64,000 bases of DNA, taken from the NCBI GenBank assembly GCA_947497905.1, contig CANMIH010000008.1, forward strand, positions 62,001-126,000. The letters are read 5' to 3'. The first letter of the stretch is position 1. The number at the start of each line of letters is the position of its first letter. The DNA comes from an uncultured Pelagimonas sp. Its GTDB lineage: Bacteria; Pseudomonadota; Alphaproteobacteria; Rhodobacterales; Rhodobacteraceae. A program made the position numbers and the translations under genes. Below are positions 54,839-63,561 of this stretch, piece after piece. The notes beneath the pieces were generated by a model. It saw nothing but the letters and a program-made list of their open reading frames with translations. It was not told the DNA's origin and did no database searches.

Positions 54839-55794
54839 TTTGGGTGCCTCAGGCGTGGGTTGGCTAAGATCGCAATGATATCAGCGGTTGTGTTCAGAAC
54901 GATGTAGACTGCGGCAAAGATCAAACCTGCGGCCTGGACAACCGGCACGTCGCGTTTGCTAACATGATCGACCAGGTATTGGCCCATGCCCGGATAGACA
55001 AAGACAACTTCAACCACGACCACCCCAACAATCAGGTAGGCAAGGTTGAGCATCACCACGTTGACAATCGGCGCAATCGCATTTGGCATGGCGTGGCTGG
55101 CAATGACACGAAATGCTGATAGGCCTTTCAACTCGGCAGTCTCGATATAAGCGCTTTCCATCACGTTTAGGATCGCTGCTCGGGTCATCCGCATCATATG
55201 CGCAAGGACCACAAAGGTCAGAACAATCACCGGCATCGCGATGGCTTCGATCCGATCGAGGAAATCCATTTCGGGCCGCACGATGGACACGGAAGGCAAC
55301 CAGCGCAATTTGACCGCAACAAGGTACATCACAAGGTACCCAAGAATAAATTCTGGGACAGAGATCGTCGCGAGTGTCACAGCCGAGATCATTTTATCTG
55401 GCCAGCGATTGCGAAACCGAACCGCAAGCAGACCAAGAATAATTGCGAGCGGGATCGATACCACCGCTGCACAGGCCGCAAGAAACAAGGTGTTCCCAAG
55501 TCGGCCAGACAGGCTCTCCGCAATGTCTTTTCCGTTGGTCAACGCAGTGCCCAGATCACCTTGCAAAGCATTACCAAGCCATGAGAAATACCGGCTAAGT
55601 GCCGGCTCATTCAAACCAAGTTCTGCGCGCAGATTGGCCAGAGCTTCCGGAGTGGCGGTTTGACCCAAAATGGTCTGAGCCACGTCACCCGGCAGCATCT
55701 GGGTGCCAACGAAAATCAACGCTGACGCTGCGAGCAAGAGCATAAGCCCCAGCGCAATGCGCTGGGACACCAGTTTTACAACAAGAAAAGACAT
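54835..55794 (-). CDS. ABC importer permease, DppB type
   Basis: The protein has 319 residues from ATG 55794 (MSFLVVKLVSQRIALGLMLLL). The open frame to 55842 would overlap the binding-protein gene and is not conserved. Six membrane segments and the DppB signatures GDVAQTILGQTATPEALANLRAELGL and YIETAELKGLSAFRVIASHAMPNAIAPI (EAA loop) are present. It begins 13 bp after the binding-protein stop. Confidence 0.92.
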   Translation of the reverse strand: MSFLVVKLVSQRIALGLMLLLAASALIFVGTQMLPGDVAQTILGQTATPEALANLRAELGLNEPALSRYFSWLGNALQGDLGTALTNGKDIAESLSGRLGNTLFLAACAAVVSIPLAIILGLLAVRFRNRWPDKMISAVTLATISVPEFILGYLVMYLVAVKLRWLPSVSIVRPEMDFLDRIEAIAMPVIVLTFVVLAHMMRMTRAAILNVMESAYIETAELKGLSAFRVIASHAMPNAIAPIVNVVMLNLAYLIVGVVVVEVVFVYPGMGQYLVDHVSKRDVPVVQAAGLIFAAVYIVLNTTADIIAILANPRLRHPK

Positions 55795-55807
55795 CTGCGG
55801 AAACCGA

Positions 55808-57355
55808 TCACTCGAACCAGGTTTTCGAGGCGATGAAACCATTCATCAGGTTGCCATTCGGGTGGGAAACCCATCCGGTGACCTCCTGCTGCATGCCATC
55901 GATGAACTGGTTGAACATCGGGTTGATCAGGCCGCCTTCTTCGCGGACCAGACGACCCATTTTGCCGTAGGTCTCTCTGCGTTTGGCTTCGTCCAGTTCC
56001 GCGCGCGCTTCCAAAAGCATCGCGTCGAACTCGGGGCTGTTGAAGTTGGTGTCGTTCCAGTCCGCGGTCGAGAGATAGCCAACCGACCACATCTGATCCT
56101 GTACCGGACGACCACCCCAGTAGGAGGCGCAGAATGGCTTCTTGTTCCACACTTCCGACCAGTACCCGTCTGCAGGCTCACGCTTGAGCTCAAGCGGGAT
56201 ACCGGCAGCCTTGGCGCTTTGTTGGAACAGAGCCGCAGCATCCAGAGCACCTGCAAAGGCCGCATCCGAAACATGTAGAACGATAGGCGACCCATCGTGG
56301 CCCGATTTGGCATAGTGCTCGCGCGCTTTGTCCAAGTCAAACTTGCGCTGTTCGATGGTATCGTCGAACAGCGGATAGGCTGCGTTGATCGGGCTGTCGT
56401 TCCCAACCGATCCATAACCCGCCAGAACTTTGTCCACCATTTCTTCGCGGTTGATGGCGTACTTCAGAGCCAAGCGCAGGTCTTTGTTGTCAAACGGCGC
56501 GGTGTCCGTGTGCATAACAAAGATATAGTGGCCTTTGCCGTCTGTGGTCTCGATTTTGATGTGGGGCGCACGCGCAAACAATTTGGCTGTTTTGGGCGAC
56601 ACCAGATTGACGGCATGAACCTGACCAGACTGAAGTGCCGCTGCGCGAGATGTGTCATCATTGATGACAAGGATTTCATGCGCATCGTAGTGACCGCGGC
56701 TGTCATCCCAGTAGTCGGCAAATTTTTCGAAGGAATAGCGCACACCTGGTTCGTTGGCTGTCACCTTATAGGGGCCGGTACCGATACCCGCAGCTGGATC
56801 ATCAAACCCACCGTTGGGCTGAATGGCCAGGTGATAGTCAGTCATCAGATAGGGAAGGTCTGAGTTGGGGGTGGTCAGGTTCACGGTGAAGATATCACCA
56901 TCAACAGACATGCTCTCGATGCCTTTCATGATACCCAAAGCGCCCGATTTCGAGTCTTCGTTCGAGTGACGTTCCATGGTCTTGAGAACATCCATCGCAG
57001 TCAGCTCTTGACCGTTGTGGAATTTCACACCCGAACGGATCTTGAAGTGCCACGTCTGGCCGCCATTTGCAGGCTCAACACTTTCGGCGAGGCGATACTC
57101 AAGGCCACCGTCCTCGGTCACATTCAACAGAGTTTCGGAGTACGCGCGCAATGCTTGATAGGTCACATGGCTCAGCGAAAGAGCTGGGTCGAGCGTGTTT
57201 GTGCTTTCGCCGCCTTTGAGGGCCATGACGAAGGTGCCGCCCTTTTTAGGTGCCGCTTCGGCCATGCTCACAGGGCCAAGCGCCGCTGCGATACCAAGTG
57301 CGCTGACGTATCCTAGAAACGCGCGACGGGACGGTTGGGATTTCATTTTCGACAT
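55808..57355 (-). CDS. Family-5 ABC substrate-binding protein with Tat signal
   Basis: The 515-residue periplasmic protein has an N-terminal twin-arginine signal (SRRAFLGYVSALGIAAALG, cleavage after AEA). The SBP_bac_5 fold follows: DPALSLSHVTYQ, YRLAESVEPANGGQTWHFKIRSGVKFHNGQELTAMDV, and the long central domain to GWVSHPNGNL. Homologues bind peptides, nickel, glutathione or opine-like compounds. First gene of the operon, with a good promoter upstream. The downstream phosphoesterase pair hints that the ligand is not a plain peptide. Confidence 0.92.
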   Translation of the reverse strand: MSKMKSQPSRRAFLGYVSALGIAAALGPVSMAEAAPKKGGTFVMALKGGESTNTLDPALSLSHVTYQALRAYSETLLNVTEDGGLEYRLAESVEPANGGQTWHFKIRSGVKFHNGQELTAMDVLKTMERHSNEDSKSGALGIMKGIESMSVDGDIFTVNLTTPNSDLPYLMTDYHLAIQPNGGFDDPAAGIGTGPYKVTANEPGVRYSFEKFADYWDDSRGHYDAHEILVINDDTSRAAALQSGQVHAVNLVSPKTAKLFARAPHIKIETTDGKGHYIFVMHTDTAPFDNKDLRLALKYAINREEMVDKVLAGYGSVGNDSPINAAYPLFDDTIEQRKFDLDKAREHYAKSGHDGSPIVLHVSDAAFAGALDAAALFQQSAKAAGIPLELKREPADGYWSEVWNKKPFCASYWGGRPVQDQMWSVGYLSTADWNDTNFNSPEFDAMLLEARAELDEAKRRETYGKMGRLVREEGGLINPMFNQFIDGMQQEVTGWVSHPNGNLMNGFIASKTWFE

Positions 57356-57407
57356 AAGCTCCTCCTTGAGTGGGCTGTGGGATCACATTGTCCCTACCCG
57401 GTCTTTT

Positions 57408-57461
57408 TGTAACTTTTATTACATTTTCAGTGATACTTCTGCCAGTTTGGAATAAAGTCAA
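57408..57461 (-). promoter_or_regulatory. Promoter and candidate operator of the ABC-importer operon
   Basis: On the minus strand TTGACT (57461-57456), a 17-bp spacer and AAGTAT (57438-57433) form a promoter. A TGTAA-N6-TTACA inverted repeat (57408-57423) lies just downstream of the expected start site near 57426, the classical position for a repressor. The neighbouring DeoR-family gene is the obvious candidate binder. Confidence 0.55.
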
Positions 57462-57540
57462 CAAAAATAACGTATCGTCGCGAGGGCTTGAACATGTGCG
57501 CGAACCACGTCTATTTTTGCATCACTACAGGAGAGCAGGC

Positions 57541-58305
57541 GTGGCCTTAGGCAAAAAAGCTAAGCGACAGACCAAGATACTTGAAATTGTCAGAGCCAGC
57601 GGCTTCGAGACAATCGAGACCCTGTCCAGCCTTCTCGACGTTTCAGATCAAACCATTCGACGCGATATCGCTGAGCTCGACAGCACAAACATGGCGAGAA
57701 GAACGCATGGTGGGGTCGCGATTCTCAACTCGCTGAGCAGCGTTGATTATCTTGGTCGCAGGTCTGCGGCAAATCCGATCAAAGAAAAACTGGCCGCGAA
57801 AACCGCCGAACTGATCAATGATGGCGAAAGCGTCTTTCTGGATGCAGGAACCACATGTGAGCACATCGCATTGGCGCTGAGAAATCATAAAGGCCTGAGG
57901 ATCGTCACCTATAACCTCAACGCCGCGCACTCATTGAAAGACTGCGAAGATTTTCTTGTGGCTGTGCCAGGTGGATTTGTCAGACACATTGATGGGTCGA
58001 TTATGGGGGATTTCAGCGATGGGTTCATTGAGCGTTTCAACTTTGACATCGCGATCCTCTCTGTGACTGGGATCGATGAGAATGGCATTATGGGGGATGA
58101 CAACCACTGGGAAGTTGCCAATGCCCAAGCTGCGATGGAGCGCGCCTCACGCTCACTGCTGGTTGTAGATTCTCGCAAGTTCGACCAGCGCGGGCTCGTC
58201 GAACTTGGCCCCCTTAGTGACATCGATGGGTTGGTCACCGAGAAGCTGCCTGAAAACGCGCTCGGTCCCAACCTCTCAGATCACACCACAATCCACCTCG
58301 CCTAG
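57541..58305 (+). CDS. DeoR/GlpR-family transcriptional regulator
   Basis: GTG 57541 (VALGKKAKRQTKIL) is chosen because AGGAG lies 7 nt upstream; the open frame continues to 57370 without similarity. The 254-residue protein has the DeoR HTH (ETIETLSSLLDVSDQTIRRDIAELDSTN, RTHGGV). The DeoRC effector domain carries DAGTTCEHIALAL, TYNLNAAHSL and GFIERFNFDIAILSVTGIDENGIMGDD. DeoR proteins usually sense phosphorylated sugars. It diverges from the ABC operon with phosphoesterase genes, consistent with a phosphorylated inducer. Confidence 0.9.
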   Translation: MALGKKAKRQTKILEIVRASGFETIETLSSLLDVSDQTIRRDIAELDSTNMARRTHGGVAILNSLSSVDYLGRRSAANPIKEKLAAKTAELINDGESVFLDAGTTCEHIALALRNHKGLRIVTYNLNAAHSLKDCEDFLVAVPGGFVRHIDGSIMGDFSDGFIERFNFDIAILSVTGIDENGIMGDDNHWEVANAQAAMERASRSLLVVDSRKFDQRGLVELGPLSDIDGLVTEKLPENALGPNLSDHTTIHLA

Positions 58306-58471
58306 CGTCACGAGACCGTTTGACAAAAAGACCAGCGACCGGAATGTAATGACGAAACTAGGCCTTAACCTTCCCCAAAAGACTAGGCGCCTGGCGCAAT
58401 GAAGCTTTGGGTTTCGTCAAGATACACGGTAATCCAAACAAACCGCTCTCACTGTCTGAACCTTAGATGTA

Positions 58472-59965
58472 TTACCCCACCGTGAACTGCCCCATCATGC
58501 CGCAATCCTCGTGCTCAAGAATGTGGCAGTGATACATATAGGGTGCCTCCGCTGGGGCATCATGATCGAACCGCACCAGAACATCTGACCAGCCGTCCTG
58601 AACATGCACCATGTCTTTCCAGCCCTGTGCATAAGCCGGGGGCGTGCCGCCTTCCTGGCTTAGGATACGGAAAGAGCAGCCGTGTATATGGAACGGATGA
58701 CGTTGTTCATCGACGTTGATGCGCCAGATTTCGGTGTCGCCTTTGCGAACTTTCTCGTCAATGCGATCCATGTTCATCGGTTGTCCATTGATCGCCATCG
58801 CACCATCGCCGCAGAAGTTGCCCCAGTTGGCCGCAAGCGCGACAAGATCACCGCCTGTCTCCATATTCAATGAGAAGGAGCGCGTGACCACAGCCTCCTC
58901 AGGCCGAGGTGGAGCTAGGTTGGCAAGTCTGTTGGGCATAGCTGCATCAAACCCCTTGTCGGCAGTGCGCGTCATAGTCAGAGCGGTCATTGCACTCTCA
59001 CCACCCCCACCAAGCAAACCGCCGAAAAATCCGAAAAGGCCTTCACCATCACCTTCATCCTCGCCAAAAGAAACCATCAGGCTGTTGGTTTCTACGGCTT
59101 TCATGTCGACAAGGATTTCATAGCGTTCGCCCGGAGACATGAAGATGCTGTCCGCTTGAACCGCTGAAGGCAGGAACCCGCCATCCGAGGCAATAACTGT
59201 TACGGGCCCTGTCGCCATAGACAGAGTGAGAAACCTCGCGTTACAGGCATTCAGGATGCGAAATCGCACTAGCCCGACCGGCACGTTTTGCGCCACTGGG
59301 GCGATCGTACCATTGACGCACAAGGTGTCTCCCATGAAGCCATCCTGGAAAACCTCGCCGGTCAGCGCATAAGTCATCTTGCCAGCTGCATCGAAGGCTT
59401 TGTCTTGCAAAATTAGGGTGAAATCATCGACACCATAGGTCTTGGGAAGATCGGCGGATAGGCTCGCATCATCCTCAATCAACATCACTCCTGCCAGACC
59501 TTTGTAGGTCTGTTGAGACGTCTTGCCGTGAGTATGGGAGTGGAACCAGTTCATCGACGCGCGCTGTACAATCGGCACATCCGGTGACCATGTTTGCCCG
59601 TGTTCAATTTCCTGATGCGGACCGCCGTCTACATCGCCGGGGATATGCAGTCCATGCCAATGCAACGTGGATACATCACCGATGCTGTTCGTTACGTCAA
59701 AGGGCAGTGTTTGCCCCTGTTTGACGCGGAGAACCGGGCCCAGATAGCTGTTGTTGATGCCAAATGTTTCGCTTGCTGCACCATTCCCAAAATCATGGAT
59801 GGAGGGTGCAAGCGCCAGTGCGATGCGGCTCTCAATCCCGCCTGTCAGGTCGGTCATTGGGATCAGTGGTAGAGGACGCATCGCGCTCTGCGCTAAACTT
59901 GTGCTACCCAATGCCACCGCGCTGGCCGCGCCACCAATAAGAAAGTTCCGCCGGTTCATTTGCAT
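58472..59965 (-). CDS. Tat-exported multicopper oxidase (CueO-like)
   Basis: The 497-residue protein has a twin-arginine signal (NRRNFLIGGAASAVALGSTSLAQS) and all copper motifs: HWHG (102-105), FHSHTHG (141-147), HPFHIHG near residue 430 and YHCHILEHEDCGMM (~478-490; Cys480 is the type-1 ligand). A Gly/Phe-rich insertion with a few Met residues (~305-335) replaces the long Met-rich loop of CueO. It likely oxidises cuprous or ferrous ions in the periplasm. It lies 12 bp after a small membrane-protein gene, downstream of a two-component system. Confidence 0.92.
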   Translation of the reverse strand: MQMNRRNFLIGGAASAVALGSTSLAQSAMRPLPLIPMTDLTGGIESRIALALAPSIHDFGNGAASETFGINNSYLGPVLRVKQGQTLPFDVTNSIGDVSTLHWHGLHIPGDVDGGPHQEIEHGQTWSPDVPIVQRASMNWFHSHTHGKTSQQTYKGLAGVMLIEDDASLSADLPKTYGVDDFTLILQDKAFDAAGKMTYALTGEVFQDGFMGDTLCVNGTIAPVAQNVPVGLVRFRILNACNARFLTLSMATGPVTVIASDGGFLPSAVQADSIFMSPGERYEILVDMKAVETNSLMVSFGEDEGDGEGLFGFFGGLLGGGGESAMTALTMTRTADKGFDAAMPNRLANLAPPRPEEAVVTRSFSLNMETGGDLVALAANWGNFCGDGAMAINGQPMNMDRIDEKVRKGDTEIWRINVDEQRHPFHIHGCSFRILSQEGGTPPAYAQGWKDMVHVQDGWSDVLVRFDHDAPAEAPYMYHCHILEHEDCGMMGQFTVG

Positions 59966-59977
59966 TTGCAGACCCCC

Positions 59978-60169
59978 TTACACTTGTGAAGCTACAGAGG
60001 GTTTTTCTTTAGAAAACAATGTGGATAGGCCTGCCGCCACGACACCGATCACGCCCATCACCGCGAGGAACCCGATCAGGGCCAAACCGAAGGTTGCGAA
60101 AAATCCAAGGCTGATCAGAGAGATAACGACGGCAGTTCCGGTCAGGGCGGCAGATTTGAGGCGATCCAT
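59978..60169 (-). CDS. Small two-helix membrane protein
   Basis: 63 residues from ATG 60169 (MDRLKSAALTG), with two closely spaced membrane segments (GTAVVISLISLGFFATFGLALIGF and AVMGVIGVVAAGLSTLF) and a short charged tail (SKEKPSVASQV). The open frame to 60220 adds non-conserved residues. No recognised family. It sits between the sensor kinase and multicopper oxidase in the same direction and may be part of their metal-response unit. Confidence 0.65.
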   Translation of the reverse strand: MDRLKSAALTGTAVVISLISLGFFATFGLALIGFLAVMGVIGVVAAGLSTLFSKEKPSVASQV

Positions 60170-60247
60170 GTTGTGTCCTTTCTGTTTCGATATTGAACAG
60201 ATAGGGACCGGGTCTGACACGTGCCTAACCGCAGGTTTACAAAATTG

Positions 60248-61531
60248 TCAGGTTGGAAATTGCACCGTGACACATAGGCCGCCACCGGGGGCATCTGACA
60301 ACGACAGGCCAGCATCGTGCAATTCACAGATCGCGTTCACCATAGCCAGCCCCAGTCCAAACCCCGCATTTTGCCGCGTGGTTTCCCCTTGATAGAGCGG
60401 GACAAGCACTTTTTCGCGTTCGGCAAAGGGAATACCCGGCCCTTGATCGCTGATTGAGATACGTGGACCATGAACGCGTAACGTGATGGTCTGCCCTTCG
60501 GCCCCATAGCGCAGCGCATTTTGGATCAGATTGGCCAATAGCTGCACCAGCAAATCCCGATCTCCATTCACGGTTGCCGGGTTGGTCATTTCCAGCTTCA
60601 GCTGGTGCCCGGCATCCTCGGTAACGGGGCCAAAGGTCTCTACCGTCTGCTGCGCCAGCCAGCCCAGATCAACTGGGGCAAAACCCGCCCTCCCGGCACC
60701 ACTTTCAATGCGAGACAGCCGCAACAGAGCGTTGAACGTCCCGGTAATCCGGTCGATCTGTTCCAACGCGGCGCCAAGATCATCAGCGGTGACAGCCCGT
60801 TGTTGTTCGGTCAGCGCAAACAGTTTGGTTTCCAGCTGTGCCCTTAGCCGGGCTAGAGGGGTGCGCAGATCATGGGCAATATTCGAGGATTGCACGCGCA
60901 TCTGCTCCATTACCTGATCAAGCCGCGCCGTGGTGGCGTTGATCCGGTCCGCCAGCAGGCTCAGGTCATCGCTCGGCCCATGCAATAGGATTGGCCGGTC
61001 CAATCGCCCTTTTGCCACCTCTGCCAATCCCGCGTTGATCACATCGAGCCTTGCCTGTCCGCGTCGCGCCATCCAAAGCCCTGCCAGCAGTGTTCCCAGG
61101 AGCGTGATGGTTAACATTACCAGCATCCCGCCTGCCATCAGATCACGCAACTCCTCCTGACGTTCAGTGTTTTCTCCCAGTGTGATCTGTCCATACGGCG
61201 TGGTCCGAGACAGGTAGCGATATTGAGGGAGGTTGTGGGAATCAGGATCAATGGTGCGAAAACCGTCACGGGCTCCGCTGGTTAATTTTGCGCTTTGCCC
61301 GTCAATTGCGGGTGGCAATGACTGACCCGCGTCCAACGCAGTTAGCGCCGCCTGCATCCGGGTGGTGAGTCTCGCATCCACCGCCGCCGTCATTTCGCGC
61401 TGTACCAGCCAGAATGTACCACCCCAGGCCAACACGGAAATTCCTGCAAACAGCCCCAATAGCGCGAGTGTTTGCCGCAGGGCTGAAAGGCGGGCAAAGC
61501 TCTTAAGCTGGTTCAAAAACATAGCCTGCAC
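60248..61531 (-). CDS. Sensor histidine kinase (QseC/CusS-like)
   Basis: The 427-residue kinase has an N-terminal membrane segment (~18-36), a periplasmic region (~37-130) and a second segment (~131-150). HAMP (~151-205) is followed by HisKA SSNIAHDLRTPLARLRAQLE (His near residue 220) and HATPase motifs LIQNALRYG, ISDQGPGIPFAER and GFGLGLAMV. Start ATG 61531 (or 61522) overlaps the response-regulator end by ~20-29 bp. The context with a multicopper oxidase suggests copper or oxidative envelope stress sensing; the ligand residues are not evident. Confidence 0.9.
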   Translation of the reverse strand: MQAMFLNQLKSFARLSALRQTLALLGLFAGISVLAWGGTFWLVQREMTAAVDARLTTRMQAALTALDAGQSLPPAIDGQSAKLTSGARDGFRTIDPDSHNLPQYRYLSRTTPYGQITLGENTERQEELRDLMAGGMLVMLTITLLGTLLAGLWMARRGQARLDVINAGLAEVAKGRLDRPILLHGPSDDLSLLADRINATTARLDQVMEQMRVQSSNIAHDLRTPLARLRAQLETKLFALTEQQRAVTADDLGAALEQIDRITGTFNALLRLSRIESGAGRAGFAPVDLGWLAQQTVETFGPVTEDAGHQLKLEMTNPATVNGDRDLLVQLLANLIQNALRYGAEGQTITLRVHGPRISISDQGPGIPFAEREKVLVPLYQGETTRQNAGFGLGLAMVNAICELHDAGLSLSDAPGGGLCVTVQFPT

Positions 61532-62180
61532 CCCGGATCGTACGGATCAGCGTATCCCCAAAGGGTTTTTCGATCTTGGCCCTTAAGCGGCTGATATGGG
61601 TCTCGACGACACTGGTGGTCGGGTCAAAATTCATGTCCCACACTCGCTCCAATAGCATTGTGCGTGTCTGCACCCGCTCTTTGGAGCGCATGAACACCTC
61701 CAGCAACAGAAACTCCTTGGGGTTCAGATCAATCGCCCGTCCCTGACGCATGCATGTCCGTTTGTGCAGATCAATTGTGATATCGCCAGCTGTCAGCGCC
61801 GAAGATTGTTCCTCGTTTGCGCCCTGACGGCGCGATAACACTTCGACCCGTGCCAAAAGCTCGCTAAAGGCATAGGGTTTCGCCAGGTAGTCATCCCCCC
61901 CTGCCCGCAGCCCCTCAACCCTGTCATCCACTTCACCCAAAGCCGTCAGAAAAATCGCAGGCGTTGTGATTTTGGCCTGTCGCAGGGCCTTGAGCACCGA
62001 AAGCCCGTCCAGCCCAGGCACCATTCGGTCCAGCACCAGCACATCATAGCTTTGCCCCATCGCGGCAATCAGCACATCTTTGCCGTCTGTGAAAAGATCC
62101 ACAACATGCCCGGCCTCGCGCAACCCCTGTTCAACCCAAGGACCAAGCGTTGTGTCATCTTCCAGAACCAGCAGACGCAT
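61503..62180 (-). CDS. OmpR-family response regulator
   Basis: 225 residues from ATG 62180 (MRLLVLEDDTTLG). The receiver has EDD, phospho-acceptor Asp in YDVLVLDRMVPGLDG (~residue 51) and YLAKPYAFSELLAR. A winged-helix effector domain follows (DLNPKEFLLLEVFMRSKERVQTRTMLLERVWDMNFDPTTSVVETHISRLRAKIE). The open frame to 62222 overlaps the upstream gene and is rejected. Pairs with the kinase encoded next. Confidence 0.94.
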   Translation of the reverse strand: MRLLVLEDDTTLGPWVEQGLREAGHVVDLFTDGKDVLIAAMGQSYDVLVLDRMVPGLDGLSVLKALRQAKITTPAIFLTALGEVDDRVEGLRAGGDDYLAKPYAFSELLARVEVLSRRQGANEEQSSALTAGDITIDLHKRTCMRQGRAIDLNPKEFLLLEVFMRSKERVQTRTMLLERVWDMNFDPTTSVVETHISRLRAKIEKPFGDTLIRTIRGAGYVFEPA

Positions 62181-63495
62181 GTACGTTTTCCTTTCCGCGT
62201 TGCAAAAGCTGACGCGCAGCATTCATGACAGGCTTGCCGATATAGATCAGGTCGGTCAATCCGTAAGCCCCCCGAAAATCAAAGCGCTCGCTATGAATGC
62301 GCCCTGACATTCCGACAATTTCCCACACGTCAGTTACGAGCGATTTCAAGCCCTCTGGCCCGCAAAGATAAACCTCAGAGTTCTTTTGCATCTTACGCAC
62401 AATGTCAGTGAGGCGCGCAGGTGTGAGGCGGTCCTGTGCACGATCCGAAAGAACGATCAGATCAAGCTGCGGCAGCCGGGTGGCATGCCCCTCGATATCG
62501 CTGATTGCTCCGGCGGATTCTCTTGAACGGATACAGTAAATCAGTGTGACCCGCGCACCGCTGTCAGGCTCCATCTGTTCCAGCGCCGCAAGAAACGGCG
62601 TGATACCAACACCACCCGCAACCCAAAGCTGTTCGCGGCGCCGAACACCGGTTTGTGGCAAAAATCGCCCTACGCCACGCCCAAGTCGAAATGTATCGCC
62701 GGGCTGAACAGTCTGCACGAAATCCGCGGTCCAGTCGCCGGCAGAGCGGATCACAAAACGGCGCGATGTCTCATCGCCGCCGGCAATTGTGAAGGGGTGC
62801 GCCTCAGCCCGCGCACAATTATGAGCAATAGTGGCGAACTGCCCTGCACGAAAAGGTTTCAGCGGCACATCGCTGCGAAAAGTCACGTCTACACCGCCAT
62901 CAAACGGCGTTGCACTTTCCACAGTCAGAAGCCGTGTCGGAGCCACCTTGCGCAACAATGTCTGCCCCCAGGCCAACAGACCAACAGCCGAAGCCACAGC
63001 CATCACCGTCCAGGGGGCTGCCCCCACAGCAAGTGGGCTGGCCACAAAAAACGTATGATACGCTGCCAACAGAAAAATTGGCCCCATCAGCATGTGGCTG
63101 GCTTTCCACAGGTGGTAAGGAATGGCCCGCGCCATCGCCGCGACCGTCAACACGATCAGCACAATGGCGGCCAGGTTGCCCACATCTTCACCGCTTTCTG
63201 CCAAGACAGGCAACACACCGGCCCCCACTGACGACGCAAGAGCCCAGTGGCCAAGCGCTCCACCGAGGGCGCAGAAGCCCAACCAGCGATGAGCACCGTA
63301 AGATTTATCCGGCCCTCCCATGATCCGGTCCACAATCCGCCATCGCGCTGCCAATATCAGTGTTAGAGCCATTGACGACATCGACAGTGCACCAAGAGCT
63401 GCGGGTAGAATATTGGCCACTGGCACAAACGGCGCAATAAATACGATGTGGATCAAGACGAAAGCGGCTGAAATCAGGAGCGGTTTCTTGTTCAT
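62155..63495 (-). CDS. Ferric-reductase-like flavohaem membrane protein with FAD/NAD(P) domains
   Basis: 446 residues from ATG 63495 (MNKKPLLISA). About six N-terminal membrane segments hold histidines suited to haem binding (AHRWLGF, GHWALA, YHLWKASHMLMG, AYHTFF). A ferredoxin-reductase module follows: FAD-binding HPFTIAG, GVGRFLP, and the NAD(P) site LWVAGGVGITPFLAALE, ending YLCGPEGLKS. It moves electrons from NAD(P)H across the membrane, to ferric or cupric ions in known homologues. The C-terminus overlaps the response-regulator start by 26 bp. Confidence 0.88.
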   Translation of the reverse strand: MNKKPLLISAAFVLIHIVFIAPFVPVANILPAALGALSMSSMALTLILAARWRIVDRIMGGPDKSYGAHRWLGFCALGGALGHWALASSVGAGVLPVLAESGEDVGNLAAIVLIVLTVAAMARAIPYHLWKASHMLMGPIFLLAAYHTFFVASPLAVGAAPWTVMAVASAVGLLAWGQTLLRKVAPTRLLTVESATPFDGGVDVTFRSDVPLKPFRAGQFATIAHNCARAEAHPFTIAGGDETSRRFVIRSAGDWTADFVQTVQPGDTFRLGRGVGRFLPQTGVRRREQLWVAGGVGITPFLAALEQMEPDSGARVTLIYCIRSRESAGAISDIEGHATRLPQLDLIVLSDRAQDRLTPARLTDIVRKMQKNSEVYLCGPEGLKSLVTDVWEIVGMSGRIHSERFDFRGAYGLTDLIYIGKPVMNAARQLLQRGKENVHASAGSGR

Positions 63496-63561
63496 GTTGG
63501 ATCTCCGTTTGCGTATTCTGTGAATGTGGAAGGACAAATTCACATAGGCCTGAACAGTGAC

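Noticed and set aside
58350-58419. Inverted repeat TGACGAAAC/GTTTCGTCA between the DeoR and multicopper oxidase genes
   Set aside because: The 52-nt loop and missing U-tract make an intrinsic terminator unlikely; no repeat copies or mobile-element genes are nearby.
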